Source: Coprococcus sp. (lineage in GTDB: Bacteria > Bacillota > Clostridia > Lachnospirales > Lachnospiraceae). Taken from it: 64,000 bases of DNA. The notes under the pieces were generated by a model. The model saw only the letters and a list, made by a program, of their open reading frames with translations, did not search any database and was not told where the DNA came from. The DNA lies in assembly GCA_017935345.1 (NCBI GenBank), contig JAGBHU010000042.1, positions 271,304 to 335,303 of the forward strand, written 5' to 3'. Shown piece by piece: positions 27,064 through 35,732 of this stretch (its first letter is position 1; each line of letters begins with the position of its first letter). Position numbers and translations under genes: made by a program.

Positions 27064-29628
27064 ATGAAGGACAAAATAAAGCATTTTTTGGTTGGGAGTT
27101 TAGTCAGTGTGTGTATTGTGTGCATTGTGGCTTTTGCGACACTGATAGTTTATTTGAACCGTCAAAACGAACAGGCCGTTACCCAACTGGGTAACATATA
27201 CATGTCCAATATCAACGAACGTATCTCCAAGCATTTCGACGCCATCAGCAGTCAATGCCTGATTCCGATGACAACGTTTGCCGAAAACATTCCTCCCATG
27301 TGTGGGAGTAGCAAGGAGGAATATTTTAAGTGGATGACTTACTACGGGAAGAGCCGGGACTATGAGTCCATAAGCTGGTGTGACGACGAGGGGAACATCG
27401 AGACGATCTACGGAGACCCGCTCCAGTATTCCGGACCTGCAACATTTCTGGAGACGTTGAAAAACGGGGAGAGCAGGGTTGCTGTTGGATATAATGGTGC
27501 CGGGGAACAGGTGGTTTTGATGTGTGCACCGGTCAGTCTTGATATTCCGGGCATGGAGAACTGCGTTGCCATGGTGGGTGAGCTGCCTATCAGCTATTTG
27601 TCTGATATCCTCTACTTAGAGGAGAAGGACTCCCTTGTCTATTCCTTTGTCATCCGCAAAGACGGCACCTTCGTGGTGCGTGATTCCGCCGCGGTGCGGG
27701 ACAATTATTTCGACAGGGTTCGTGCCGTATACCAGGCGACAGACGATCAGACCCCGGAGGACTATATTATCGAACTTGAGGCTGCCATGAAAGCCGGCAA
27801 GGATTATTCCACCATGGTTAAGGTCGAAGGCGAGCTGCGCCATATGTATGCGTCCAGTCTGCCCAACAGTGTGTGGTATCTGGTGACGCTCATGCCTTAC
27901 GGTGCGCTCAATGAATCGGTGGAGAGTCTGGGAACGCGCTCCCTTGTTGCCGCTGCGACAGTCTGCGTGGTCATCCTGTTGTCCCTGATTGCCGTGTTCG
28001 TGTGGTATTTCATGCTGAACCGGGCGCAGATGAAGGAGTTGGAGGAGGCCAGACATCTGGCAGAGGAGGCCAGAAAGGAAGCCGAAATTGCCAGCAAGTC
28101 CAAGGGAGAGTTCCTTTCCAACATGAGTCACGATATCCGTACGCCGATGAACGCCATTGTAGGCATGACGGCCATTGCCACGGCACACATGGATGACCCG
28201 CAGCAGGTGCAAAACTGCCTGAAGAAGATTACCATGTCCAGCCGTCACCTGTTGGGCCTGATCAACGACGTGTTGGATATGTCCAAGATCGAGAGCGGCA
28301 AGATGACGCTCAACGAGGAGCTTGTATCTCTGCGGGAGATCATGGAGAGCATCGTGAGCATCGTGCAGCCACAGGTAAGGGCGAAGCATCAGAAGTTCAA
28401 TATTTCCATCTTCAACATCCTCTCGGAGAACGTGCATTGCGACAGTGTGCGTCTCAACCAGATAATGCTGAACCTGCTCTCCAACGCCATCAAGTTCACA
28501 CCGGAGAACGGCTCGATTGATGTATCCCTCCGCGAGGAGCCATCGACCAAGGGAGAGGAGTATGTCCGCATCCGCATTCAGGTGAAAGATACCGGTATTG
28601 GAATGTCCGAGGAATTCCGCCAGCACATCTTCGAATCTTTTGCCCGTGAGGATAATAAGCGCATCCACCGCACCGAGGGTACCGGGCTGGGCATGGCTAT
28701 TACCAAGTACATCGTGGACGCCATGAAGGGCGAGATTACGGTGCAAAGCCAGCAGGGCGTGGGTACGGAGTTCCAGGTGGTTTTGGATTTGATGCGTGCA
28801 GAGGAGCGGGTGGAAGATATGGTTCTGCCCGACTGGATCATGCTGGTGGTGGACGATGACCGCCAGTTGTGCGAGAGTACTGTTGATTCTCTGCGCTCTA
28901 TCGGAATTCGGGCAGAGAGTGTAATGGACGGCGAGGATGCCGTAAAGATGGCTGTTCAACACCATAAGGCACATAACGATTATCATGTAATTCTGCTGGA
29001 TTGGAAGCTGCCGGATATGGACGGAATTCAGACAGCACGGGAGCTGCGCAGGCAGTTGGGTGACGATATACCGATCCTGCTGATGTCTGCCTATGACTGG
29101 AGTGAAATCGAGGAGGAGGCCCGGGCAGCAGGAATCAGCGGCTTCCTGATGAAACCACTGTTCCGTTCCACACTATTCTATGGTTTGAAGCCTTATGTGG
29201 GTATTGAGGATGTCCAGTCTGTTGAGGAGGAAGATAAGCTTCAATTCTCCAACAGGCGCATTCTGGTTGCGGAGGACAACGAACTGAATTGGGAGATCGC
29301 CTATGAGCTGCTTCATGATCTCGGTCTTGAGCTGGAGTGGGCGGAAAACGGCGAAGTCTGTGTGGAGATGTTCCGGAACTCCGATTCCGGATACTATGAT
29401 GCCATCCTGATGGACCTCCGAATGCCTATTATGAACGGTTACGAAGCGACCGATACCATCCGTGCCATCGACCGGACGGACGCCACACTGCCAATCATCG
29501 CTATGACGGCGGACGCCTATTCCGACGATATCCAAAGGTGTCTGGAACACGGGATGAATGCCCATGTTGCCAAGCCTATCGACATCGACGAGGTTGCCCG
29601 TGTCCTAAAAAAGTACCTGAACGATTGA
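27064..29628 (+). CDS. Membrane hybrid histidine kinase with two receiver domains
   Basis: 854 residues. Membrane span at about 9-31, an extracytoplasmic sensor of about 255 residues (cache-like; FVIRKDGTFVVRDSAA), second span at about 293-318, a coiled linker (MKELEEARHLAEEARKEAE), HisKA with FLSNMSHDIRTPMNA at about 349, HATPase at about 450-580 (GTGLGMAITKYIV), REC1 from about 590 (VVDDDR, ILLDWKLPDMDG) and REC2 from about 731 (VAEDNELN, LMDLRMPIMNG, AKPID). It shares its C-terminal plan with the preceding kinase, suggesting duplication, and the two may form mixed complexes. High GC (about 55-60% in places) suggests acquisition. Confidence 0.93.
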   Translation: MKDKIKHFLVGSLVSVCIVCIVAFATLIVYLNRQNEQAVTQLGNIYMSNINERISKHFDAISSQCLIPMTTFAENIPPMCGSSKEEYFKWMTYYGKSRDYESISWCDDEGNIETIYGDPLQYSGPATFLETLKNGESRVAVGYNGAGEQVVLMCAPVSLDIPGMENCVAMVGELPISYLSDILYLEEKDSLVYSFVIRKDGTFVVRDSAAVRDNYFDRVRAVYQATDDQTPEDYIIELEAAMKAGKDYSTMVKVEGELRHMYASSLPNSVWYLVTLMPYGALNESVESLGTRSLVAAATVCVVILLSLIAVFVWYFMLNRAQMKELEEARHLAEEARKEAEIASKSKGEFLSNMSHDIRTPMNAIVGMTAIATAHMDDPQQVQNCLKKITMSSRHLLGLINDVLDMSKIESGKMTLNEELVSLREIMESIVSIVQPQVRAKHQKFNISIFNILSENVHCDSVRLNQIMLNLLSNAIKFTPENGSIDVSLREEPSTKGEEYVRIRIQVKDTGIGMSEEFRQHIFESFAREDNKRIHRTEGTGLGMAITKYIVDAMKGEITVQSQQGVGTEFQVVLDLMRAEERVEDMVLPDWIMLVVDDDRQLCESTVDSLRSIGIRAESVMDGEDAVKMAVQHHKAHNDYHVILLDWKLPDMDGIQTARELRRQLGDDIPILLMSAYDWSEIEEEARAAGISGFLMKPLFRSTLFYGLKPYVGIEDVQSVEEEDKLQFSNRRILVAEDNELNWEIAYELLHDLGLELEWAENGEVCVEMFRNSDSGYYDAILMDLRMPIMNGYEATDTIRAIDRTDATLPIIAMTADAYSDDIQRCLEHGMNAHVAKPIDIDEVARVLKKYLND

Positions 29629-29650
29629 TTACCACTTAGAGGTATTTATA

Positions 29651-29690
29651 AAACCTCCTATATTATTTGAATAATATAGGAGGTTTCGTG
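29651..29690. terminator. Terminator between the second hybrid kinase and citrate synthase
   Basis: AAACCTCCTATATTAT with its exact complement and a 4-nt loop stands between two convergent genes. Confidence 0.8.
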
Positions 29691-29738
29691 TTTTATTTGT
29701 TATATTTACGGAGGATGTCTGACAGGTGTAAGCTGAGA

Positions 29739-31097
29739 TTATGTTCTGTCTTCCAGTTTTATATATTCTTTCGTGTTTACAAGGCTGGTATAGGCAGGAC
29801 GCATAATCTTGTATTTGTTGATAAGCTCTTCTATACGATGCGCACTCCATCCAACGACACGGGCAATCGCAAATAATGGAGTAAACAGCTCGTGCGGTAT
29901 CTTCAGCATCTTATAAAGAAGTCCACTATAGAAGTCAATATTCATGCTGACGCCCTTATATATTTTACGCTCCTCTGCAATTATTTGAGGTGCCAGTTCT
30001 TCAATTAACTCATACAGAGCAAATTCCTCTTCCATATTCTTTTCGGCTGCCAGATTTTTCACATAATCTTTAAACACAAGTGCTCTGGGATCTGATACGG
30101 AATATACAGGATGTCCCATTCCATACACGACACCTGATTTGTCAAATGCTTCACCTTTGACAATTTTTCTGATGTATTCGGATATTTCATCCCGGTTTGT
30201 AATATCGGTTACATTGTTTCGGATATTTTTCATCATTTCCATGACCTTGTAATCGCCGCCTCCATTTAACGGCCCCTTGAGGGAACAAAGAGCTGCTGTC
30301 ATGGTAGCATATGTGTCCGAGCCGGAAGATGTAACAATTCGCGTTGTAAAGGTAGAGTTGCTGCCACCGCCATGCTCCATATGAAGAACAAGTGCGAGGT
30401 CAAGCACTCTTGCTTCAAGCTGTGTATATTTTCTGTCGGAACGCAAGGTGCTTAATATATTTTCTGCAAATGAAAGCTCAGGATTCGGTTTATGGATATA
30501 GCAGCTCTTTCCAAGTCCGTAATGGCTGTATCCCTGATATGAGTATACGGCAAGACGAGGAAATATACTGATTAGGGCAATGCATTGTTGGAGTACATTG
30601 TCCAGAGAGTTGTCAGACTCTTTCTTATCATAAGAACCAAGAGCCAGTATGCTTTTTGCCATATTTGAAACAATATCCCTTGTTGGGTTTTTCATTATGA
30701 CATCCTGAATAAAATGGGATGGTAAATTATAGCTGATATTGAGAACCTTCTTGAAGTTGTCCAATTCTTCTTTATTTGGAAGAACTCCGAAAAGCAGAAG
30801 ATAGGTACATTCTTCAAATCCATAGCGCTTCTCGGAATAAAATCCCTTTATAAGGTCGCGGATTTCATAGCCCCGATAGTATAGTTCACCGTCGCAAGGG
30901 ATATGTGTTCCGTCCTTTTCATCAAATGCTTTAATTAAGGATATATTTGTAATGCCGGCATTGATACCAATGCCGTTAATATTACGAAGACCTCTTTTTA
31001 CACCATATTTTTCGTAAAGCTCGCTATCAATATGACTGTTTTCAATACACAAATCAAGATGGCTCTTTGTAAAACTGCTGATATTATTTATAGACAT
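29739..31097 (-). CDS. gltA: Citrate synthase
   Basis: Condenses oxaloacetate and acetyl-CoA (452 aa). Family blocks include LVLHMEHGGGSNSTFTTR, LKGPLNGGGDYKVMEMM, GMGHPVYSVSDPRA and FAIARVVGWSAHRIEE. It is of the longer clostridial type. The start is the ATG at 31097, eight bases after GGAGG. In an anaerobe without other TCA genes nearby it would serve glutamate synthesis. A TTGCAT/GATAAT promoter lies upstream. Confidence 0.94.
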   Translation of the reverse strand: MSINNISSFTKSHLDLCIENSHIDSELYEKYGVKRGLRNINGIGINAGITNISLIKAFDEKDGTHIPCDGELYYRGYEIRDLIKGFYSEKRYGFEECTYLLLFGVLPNKEELDNFKKVLNISYNLPSHFIQDVIMKNPTRDIVSNMAKSILALGSYDKKESDNSLDNVLQQCIALISIFPRLAVYSYQGYSHYGLGKSCYIHKPNPELSFAENILSTLRSDRKYTQLEARVLDLALVLHMEHGGGSNSTFTTRIVTSSGSDTYATMTAALCSLKGPLNGGGDYKVMEMMKNIRNNVTDITNRDEISEYIRKIVKGEAFDKSGVVYGMGHPVYSVSDPRALVFKDYVKNLAAEKNMEEEFALYELIEELAPQIIAEERKIYKGVSMNIDFYSGLLYKMLKIPHELFTPLFAIARVVGWSAHRIEELINKYKIMRPAYTSLVNTKEYIKLEDRT

Positions 31098-31132
31098 TTG
31101 GTATTCCTCCATTTTTGTAAACTTATTATATA

Positions 31133-31161
31133 ATTATCGCACCTTTTATAGGAATATGCAA
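31133..31161 (-). promoter_or_regulatory. Promoter of citrate synthase
   Basis: Minus-strand TTGCAT, a 17-bp spacer, then GATAAT, about 35 bp before the ATG. Confidence 0.65.
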
Positions 31162-31243
31162 TTTTTAAATATAAACTTAATTGTTTACATTTACGGAAAT
31201 ATAAGATAGACTTTTTTCAGGGATATATTTAAGGAGATAAATT

Positions 31244-32488
31244 ATGGATGAAAATAATCAATTAGAAAGACCTGTGCCAAAGAAAAACGGAGCAGGAATA
31301 CATATGGATAGGGCGGAAATGAAAAAGCGCCCGGCAACCAGCAGCCGTCCACAGGCAGGCAACCGACCGACAGGCAGTCGCCGCCCACAGGCAGGCAACC
31401 GACCGACAGGCAGCCGCCCGACAACCAGCAGCCGCCCACAAACAGGCAACAGACCGACAGGCAGCAGCCGCCCGCAGGCAGGCAACCATCGCTCACAAAC
31501 AGGCAACCGACCGACAGGCAGCAGCCGCCCGCAGACAGGCAACTCTCGCCCACAAACAGGCAACAGCCGCCCGCAGACAGGCAACTCTCGCCCGGCAGGC
31601 AGCAGCCGCCCACAAACAGGCAGCCACCCGACAGGCAGACCGCCTCAAAATCGTAGAAGAAGGCGTAGGAGGAGAAATCCGATAGCAACATTTGTTCCGG
31701 CACTTATTCTCGGACTTATCATGGCATTTATTGCTTCCGCAATTATAAAAGGAAGTCTTTTAAAGGTTAAAAAGACAAATAATGAGTATGTTCTCGGTAC
31801 TACATTTGACATATATAATTATGTAGAACCGGTAAATGATAAGGCATACATAGAATATGATAAGACGGAATTTTCACCAAAAGAAATAGGGACATATGAA
31901 ATAAAATATAAAGTAGTACGGGGAAAGCTGAAAAAACGCCGAAAGATTAAAATATCTGTAATTGATGCGGATATACCATTGATAGAGGGACCTGATGAGA
32001 TAAGCTTTATAATTGGCGAGAAGTGCGATTTCAGAGACTATTATCGTGTATCTGATTCCGAACCAAATCTTGTAGAAAAGCTGAAATCCAGTATGGATAT
32101 TGATACATCTGTAACGGGTACCTATAATATTACCCTTCGTGTAACGGACTGGTATAACAATTCTTCTACGAAGGAAATTGTTGTAAAAGTATATGATATA
32201 GAGGGGGAAGCAGTGTATGCTGCAAAGGCGGTACGTGCATATAAGATCGCCATGGGTGTTGAAACGGATGCAGCAAATATATATGTATATGCGGCAGAGG
32301 ATGGAGATGCAGAACGGTATGTCCTGTTAAACGAATCTTTGTATGAGATAAATGCTGATGGTAAGTGCAGTGAATATACATATGATTTCAGTGATAAAAG
32401 CCAGATAGAGATTTATCAGCAGTTACTGATTGATGTAAAGGAACAAGGCGATATAATTCCTATAGAAGAGGTATACGGTTTCAGATAA
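31244..32488 (+). CDS. Single-pass membrane protein with RPQTGN-repeat cytoplasmic tail
   Basis: 414 residues, unrecognised as a whole. Residues about 25-130 are low complexity: repeats of SSRPQTGN, NRPTGS and NSRPQTGN, strongly basic. A run of eight Arg precedes the membrane span IATFVPALILGLIMAFIASA (about 147-168). Outside, a first region and an Ig/cadherin-like domain (DUF5011-like: IPLIEGPDEISFIIGEKCDF, TGTYNITLRVTDWYNNSSTK) are followed by about 90 residues. The topology, with a disordered basic inside tail and a beta-sandwich outside, suggests a wall or envelope scaffold. It lies 13 bp before the protease-like gene and is likely in its operon. Confidence 0.8.
   Translation: MDENNQLERPVPKKNGAGIHMDRAEMKKRPATSSRPQAGNRPTGSRRPQAGNRPTGSRPTTSSRPQTGNRPTGSSRPQAGNHRSQTGNRPTGSSRPQTGNSRPQTGNSRPQTGNSRPAGSSRPQTGSHPTGRPPQNRRRRRRRRNPIATFVPALILGLIMAFIASAIIKGSLLKVKKTNNEYVLGTTFDIYNYVEPVNDKAYIEYDKTEFSPKEIGTYEIKYKVVRGKLKKRRKIKISVIDADIPLIEGPDEISFIIGEKCDFRDYYRVSDSEPNLVEKLKSSMDIDTSVTGTYNITLRVTDWYNNSSTKEIVVKVYDIEGEAVYAAKAVRAYKIAMGVETDAANIYVYAAEDGDAERYVLLNESLYEINADGKCSEYTYDFSDKSQIEIYQQLLIDVKEQGDIIPIEEVYGFR
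31330..31650 (+). repeat. Coding repeat of RPQTGN/NRPTGS units
   Basis: Imperfect 18-27 bp units such as cgcccgcagacaggcaactc recur about a dozen times and encode the basic disordered tail of the gene at 31244. Confidence 0.85.
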
Positions 32489-32501
32489 GGGGGAGAAGGT
32501 T

Positions 32502-34985
32502 ATGATATGTCCTAGTTGTAAAAAAGAAATTCAAGATAACACATTTAAGTGTCCGCATTGTGGATTGATTGTAAATGCTGAAGAATACCGTAAGCAGATG
32601 AATGAATATAATCGTCAAATGGAAGAGTATAACAGGCAAATGGCGGAATATAATCGTCAAATGGCGATTTACAGGCAGCAGATGAATGTACAAAATGGAA
32701 ATCATGGCGGCGGGCAGGGTATGATGCCAAACAGCGGTTATAACCAGCCGCAGGGTATGATGCCAAACAGCGGTTATAACCAGCCACAGGGAGCAATGCC
32801 AAACAGCGGTTACAGCCAGCCAAAAAAGAAAAGCAATGCACTTCTTATTTCAATGTTTTCATTGGCAGGAATCTTGATTATTGCTTCAATTATACTTGTG
32901 GCAGTATTCCTTAATAAGGATAAAAAGCCAATGAAGGAAAAATCAACCACAGAGGCAGCTTCCGGTAAGAGCACAGAAGTGACAACAGAAGGGAAAACGA
33001 CAGAGCCTGCAACAAATGAATATAATGAGGACTATGCTGATTACACGGTTATGATATACATGATAGGTTCTAATCTTGAAAGTGGTGATTTCTATGAGAA
33101 CTTTGGATATTATCTTCAGGATGGTGGAAATGCTACATATGATTTGGACCAGATAGCTAAAGCGGATATAGGCGATAATGTAAATGTCATTCTGGAAACT
33201 GGCGGTACTGATTACTGGGCAAATGACTACGGTATGGAAGGAAACCATGTTCAGCGTTTTGAATTATCAGACCACAAATATATAGAGAAGGAAGACCTCG
33301 GAGATATTTGTATGTGCCATGAAAACGTGTTAGAGGAATTTCTGGTATGGGGCAGGGAAAATTATCCTGCAAATAAATATATAATGATTTATTGGGACCA
33401 TGGATGCGGACTTACAACAGCTTCTTTTGGAAGTGATACAAGTAAGGATGAAAATGATGTACTTCAGATTTCTGATATGACAACAGCCATGAAGAACAGT
33501 GGTATCTATTTTGATATAACCATATTTAATGCATGTTTGATGGGAAGTCTTGAGATGGCAAGTGAGATAAGCCCATATAGTGAATATATGATTGCATCAG
33601 AAGAGGTTATTTATACATTTGGCTATTATTATACAGACTGGCTTACCCAGCTTTCTGCCAATCCAAAAATGTCTGCTTATGATTTGGGAACGCTTATCAT
33701 AGATGATTTTGAAGAGCAGTATGACTACTATAATACATATTATAGCAACAGTTATGATAATAGTCATGTTTCAAATTACTATACCTATGAGCTGGCATTG
33801 ATTGATACCTCAGAGACCGTAGAGGTTGTTGATGAGCTTTCCGATATGCTGGAGAGTGCCGATGAGGATTTGTACGATTATAAGCTGACAGATTTCCTTA
33901 CTGCAAGAAGTAATTGCGGAGATTTTAGTGGCACATATTCCGCAGATATTATAGAATTTTGTCAGAATTACAAGGCAGATGGGTATGAAGAAGTTATTTC
34001 GAAGGTGGAGGACAGCATACTCTACATTAAGTCCAATATACCATATGCGAATGGCTTGTCCTTTTACTGTCCGGAGGGAACAGCGGAAGGCTGTTACAGT
34101 TATTCCTATGACGGAAGAATCAATCTGATGGGAATTAATTATGATGAGGACTGTATAAAATTCTATGATGATGTGCTTAGTGCCTATGCAGGGTATGCAT
34201 GCAGTGAAGATATCAGTAAGCTGGGGATGGATTCCTACTATAACGAACAACTGGTATCCGCATATGATGATACATATACAAAATATGCAAGCAGCTCCGA
34301 ATATAATCTGGATTATGTCTATGAAAACGGAAAATATATATTGGATTTAGGTGCTGATTTTGACTATGTGAACTTCATGGAGCAGCGAGTGGGGTATGAT
34401 TACACAGAAAATACGGCAGTAGTATTGGGAAGTGATTTTAATGTAGTCAAATGGAATGAAAACGGAAAGGTAGACGTGACATTTCCGGAGCAATGGTTAT
34501 GTGTTGACGGACAGATCGTCTGCTATGTCGTTACCGACCATGTAAGCTATGATGATGGTTCTGTAGCAATGACAGGTGTTGTACCGTTTATATTTGTTGA
34601 TGATACAAGCAGATTGTACGGAATGATTATTAACTGGGACAGCGAAAACGGTGTGACCGTTAAGGGATATACAGAGATCGATATGGAGACGTTGTCATTT
34701 GTTGATTCTTATACATATTCTATGTACGAAGGAATGGAAATCAAATTCTGTTATGGTATGGTAGAGCATGACGGAAACCAACTGAAAGAGGAGACGACAG
34801 AGTTTACTTACCTTGGGGATGTACATAAGTACGATGGTTATGGATTCTCGATTGAATATGCAGATATTGACGAGTTCAGGCCACTTCTTGGGGAATATGA
34901 AGATACTGCAAAAGGATATTCCTATATGAAGGTATATGATATATTTGGAAATGAGTATACAACTGATTTAGTACCGGAAGAGTAG
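32502..34985 (+). CDS. Membrane-anchored clostripain-family (C11) protease with zinc ribbon
   Basis: 827 residues. A four-Cys zinc ribbon at 1-22 (CPSCKKEI, CPHCGLI), then a heptad stretch of YNRQMEE/YNRQMAE repeats (about 30-60), three 12-residue repeats around MMPNSGYNQPQG, and a membrane span (LLISMFSLAGILIIASIILV, about 112-135). After a Thr/Glu linker comes a C11 peptidase domain with catalytic His in IYWDHGCGL and Cys in FNACLMGSLEMA. The catalytic part is outside the cell and the ribbon inside. Such proteins may mature surface proteins. It follows the RPQTGN-repeat protein and precedes a CBS protein. Confidence 0.9.
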   Translation: MICPSCKKEIQDNTFKCPHCGLIVNAEEYRKQMNEYNRQMEEYNRQMAEYNRQMAIYRQQMNVQNGNHGGGQGMMPNSGYNQPQGMMPNSGYNQPQGAMPNSGYSQPKKKSNALLISMFSLAGILIIASIILVAVFLNKDKKPMKEKSTTEAASGKSTEVTTEGKTTEPATNEYNEDYADYTVMIYMIGSNLESGDFYENFGYYLQDGGNATYDLDQIAKADIGDNVNVILETGGTDYWANDYGMEGNHVQRFELSDHKYIEKEDLGDICMCHENVLEEFLVWGRENYPANKYIMIYWDHGCGLTTASFGSDTSKDENDVLQISDMTTAMKNSGIYFDITIFNACLMGSLEMASEISPYSEYMIASEEVIYTFGYYYTDWLTQLSANPKMSAYDLGTLIIDDFEEQYDYYNTYYSNSYDNSHVSNYYTYELALIDTSETVEVVDELSDMLESADEDLYDYKLTDFLTARSNCGDFSGTYSADIIEFCQNYKADGYEEVISKVEDSILYIKSNIPYANGLSFYCPEGTAEGCYSYSYDGRINLMGINYDEDCIKFYDDVLSAYAGYACSEDISKLGMDSYYNEQLVSAYDDTYTKYASSSEYNLDYVYENGKYILDLGADFDYVNFMEQRVGYDYTENTAVVLGSDFNVVKWNENGKVDVTFPEQWLCVDGQIVCYVVTDHVSYDDGSVAMTGVVPFIFVDDTSRLYGMIINWDSENGVTVKGYTEIDMETLSFVDSYTYSMYEGMEIKFCYGMVEHDGNQLKEETTEFTYLGDVHKYDGYGFSIEYADIDEFRPLLGEYEDTAKGYSYMKVYDIFGNEYTTDLVPEE

Positions 34986-35005
34986 AAATCGCTGGGAGGT
35001 AAAAA

Positions 35006-35701
35006 GTGAACAATACGGAGATTTTTTTGGATAAATATAAACAACTGGAAAATGCGGCTTTAAATGAATACAGATTTCCGCCTGATGGTTCAGCCGTTGC
35101 AAAGCTGGAAAAGAGAAGTGAGTTTAAGGATATTAGATATGAGCTGAACTATTGCAGAGAGGTACGGAATCTGTTACAGCATAATCAGCGTCTTGACGAG
35201 GAATTTCCTGTTGAGCCGAGTCCGAAAATGATAGAGTTACTTGAGATGGTTATAGACAGAATAAAAAATCCTGTCAGATGTAGTGATGTAGGAATTCCAT
35301 ATAGTCAGTTACTTTGGCGTGCTCCTGATGATTTGGTAATGCCTACCATCAGAATTATGAATGACAGGAATATTTCCCATGTACCTATTTTAGATGGAAG
35401 GCGTGTTGTGGGAGATTTTAGTGATAATTGTGTATTTCCGTTTCTTCTTGGTGATGCTGGAGTCAGCCTGGATGAAAAAACAAGATTTCGTGATTTAAGC
35501 CGTTATCTTGATTTGAATTCTCATCCGTCTGAGGTATTTCAGTTTGTAGCGGCAGACACGAAACTGTCGCATGTAGAGAAGCTCTATGAAGAAGCCCGCA
35601 ACAAACACGAGAGAATCGGACTGGTATTCCTGACAGAAACAGGAAGACCGGACGAACGACTTTTGGGTGTTCTTACGGCATGGCTAATTGTGGGGAAATA
35701 A
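35006..35701 (+). CDS. CBS-domain protein
   Basis: 231 residues from GTG 35006 after GGGAGG. An N-terminal helical region (about 1-85) is followed by two CBS motifs (VMPTIRIMNDRNISHVPILD; LSHVEKLYEEARNKHERIGL with VFLTETG). CBS pairs usually bind adenine nucleotides. There is no attached enzyme or channel. It lies 21 bp after the protease gene and before a terminator. Confidence 0.85.
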   Translation: MNNTEIFLDKYKQLENAALNEYRFPPDGSAVAKLEKRSEFKDIRYELNYCREVRNLLQHNQRLDEEFPVEPSPKMIELLEMVIDRIKNPVRCSDVGIPYSQLLWRAPDDLVMPTIRIMNDRNISHVPILDGRRVVGDFSDNCVFPFLLGDAGVSLDEKTRFRDLSRYLDLNSHPSEVFQFVAADTKLSHVEKLYEEARNKHERIGLVFLTETGRPDERLLGVLTAWLIVGK

Positions 35702-35703
35702 AT

Positions 35704-35732
35704 AGCGAGAGGCTAAAAGCCTCTCGCTGTTT
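35704..35732. terminator. Bidirectional terminator
   Basis: A perfect 10-bp stem AGCGAGAGGC/GCCTCTCGCT stands between convergent genes, followed by GTTTTA. Confidence 0.85.

Noticed and set aside
27616..28986. 456-codon open frame on the minus strand
   Set aside because: It is antisense to the second hybrid kinase. The GC-rich kinase codons keep the opposite strand open; the product is His/Leu-rich without motifs.
31242..31703. Cys/Gly-rich minus-strand frame
   Set aside because: A mirror of the RPQTGN coding repeat; its repeats are imposed by the real gene on the plus strand.
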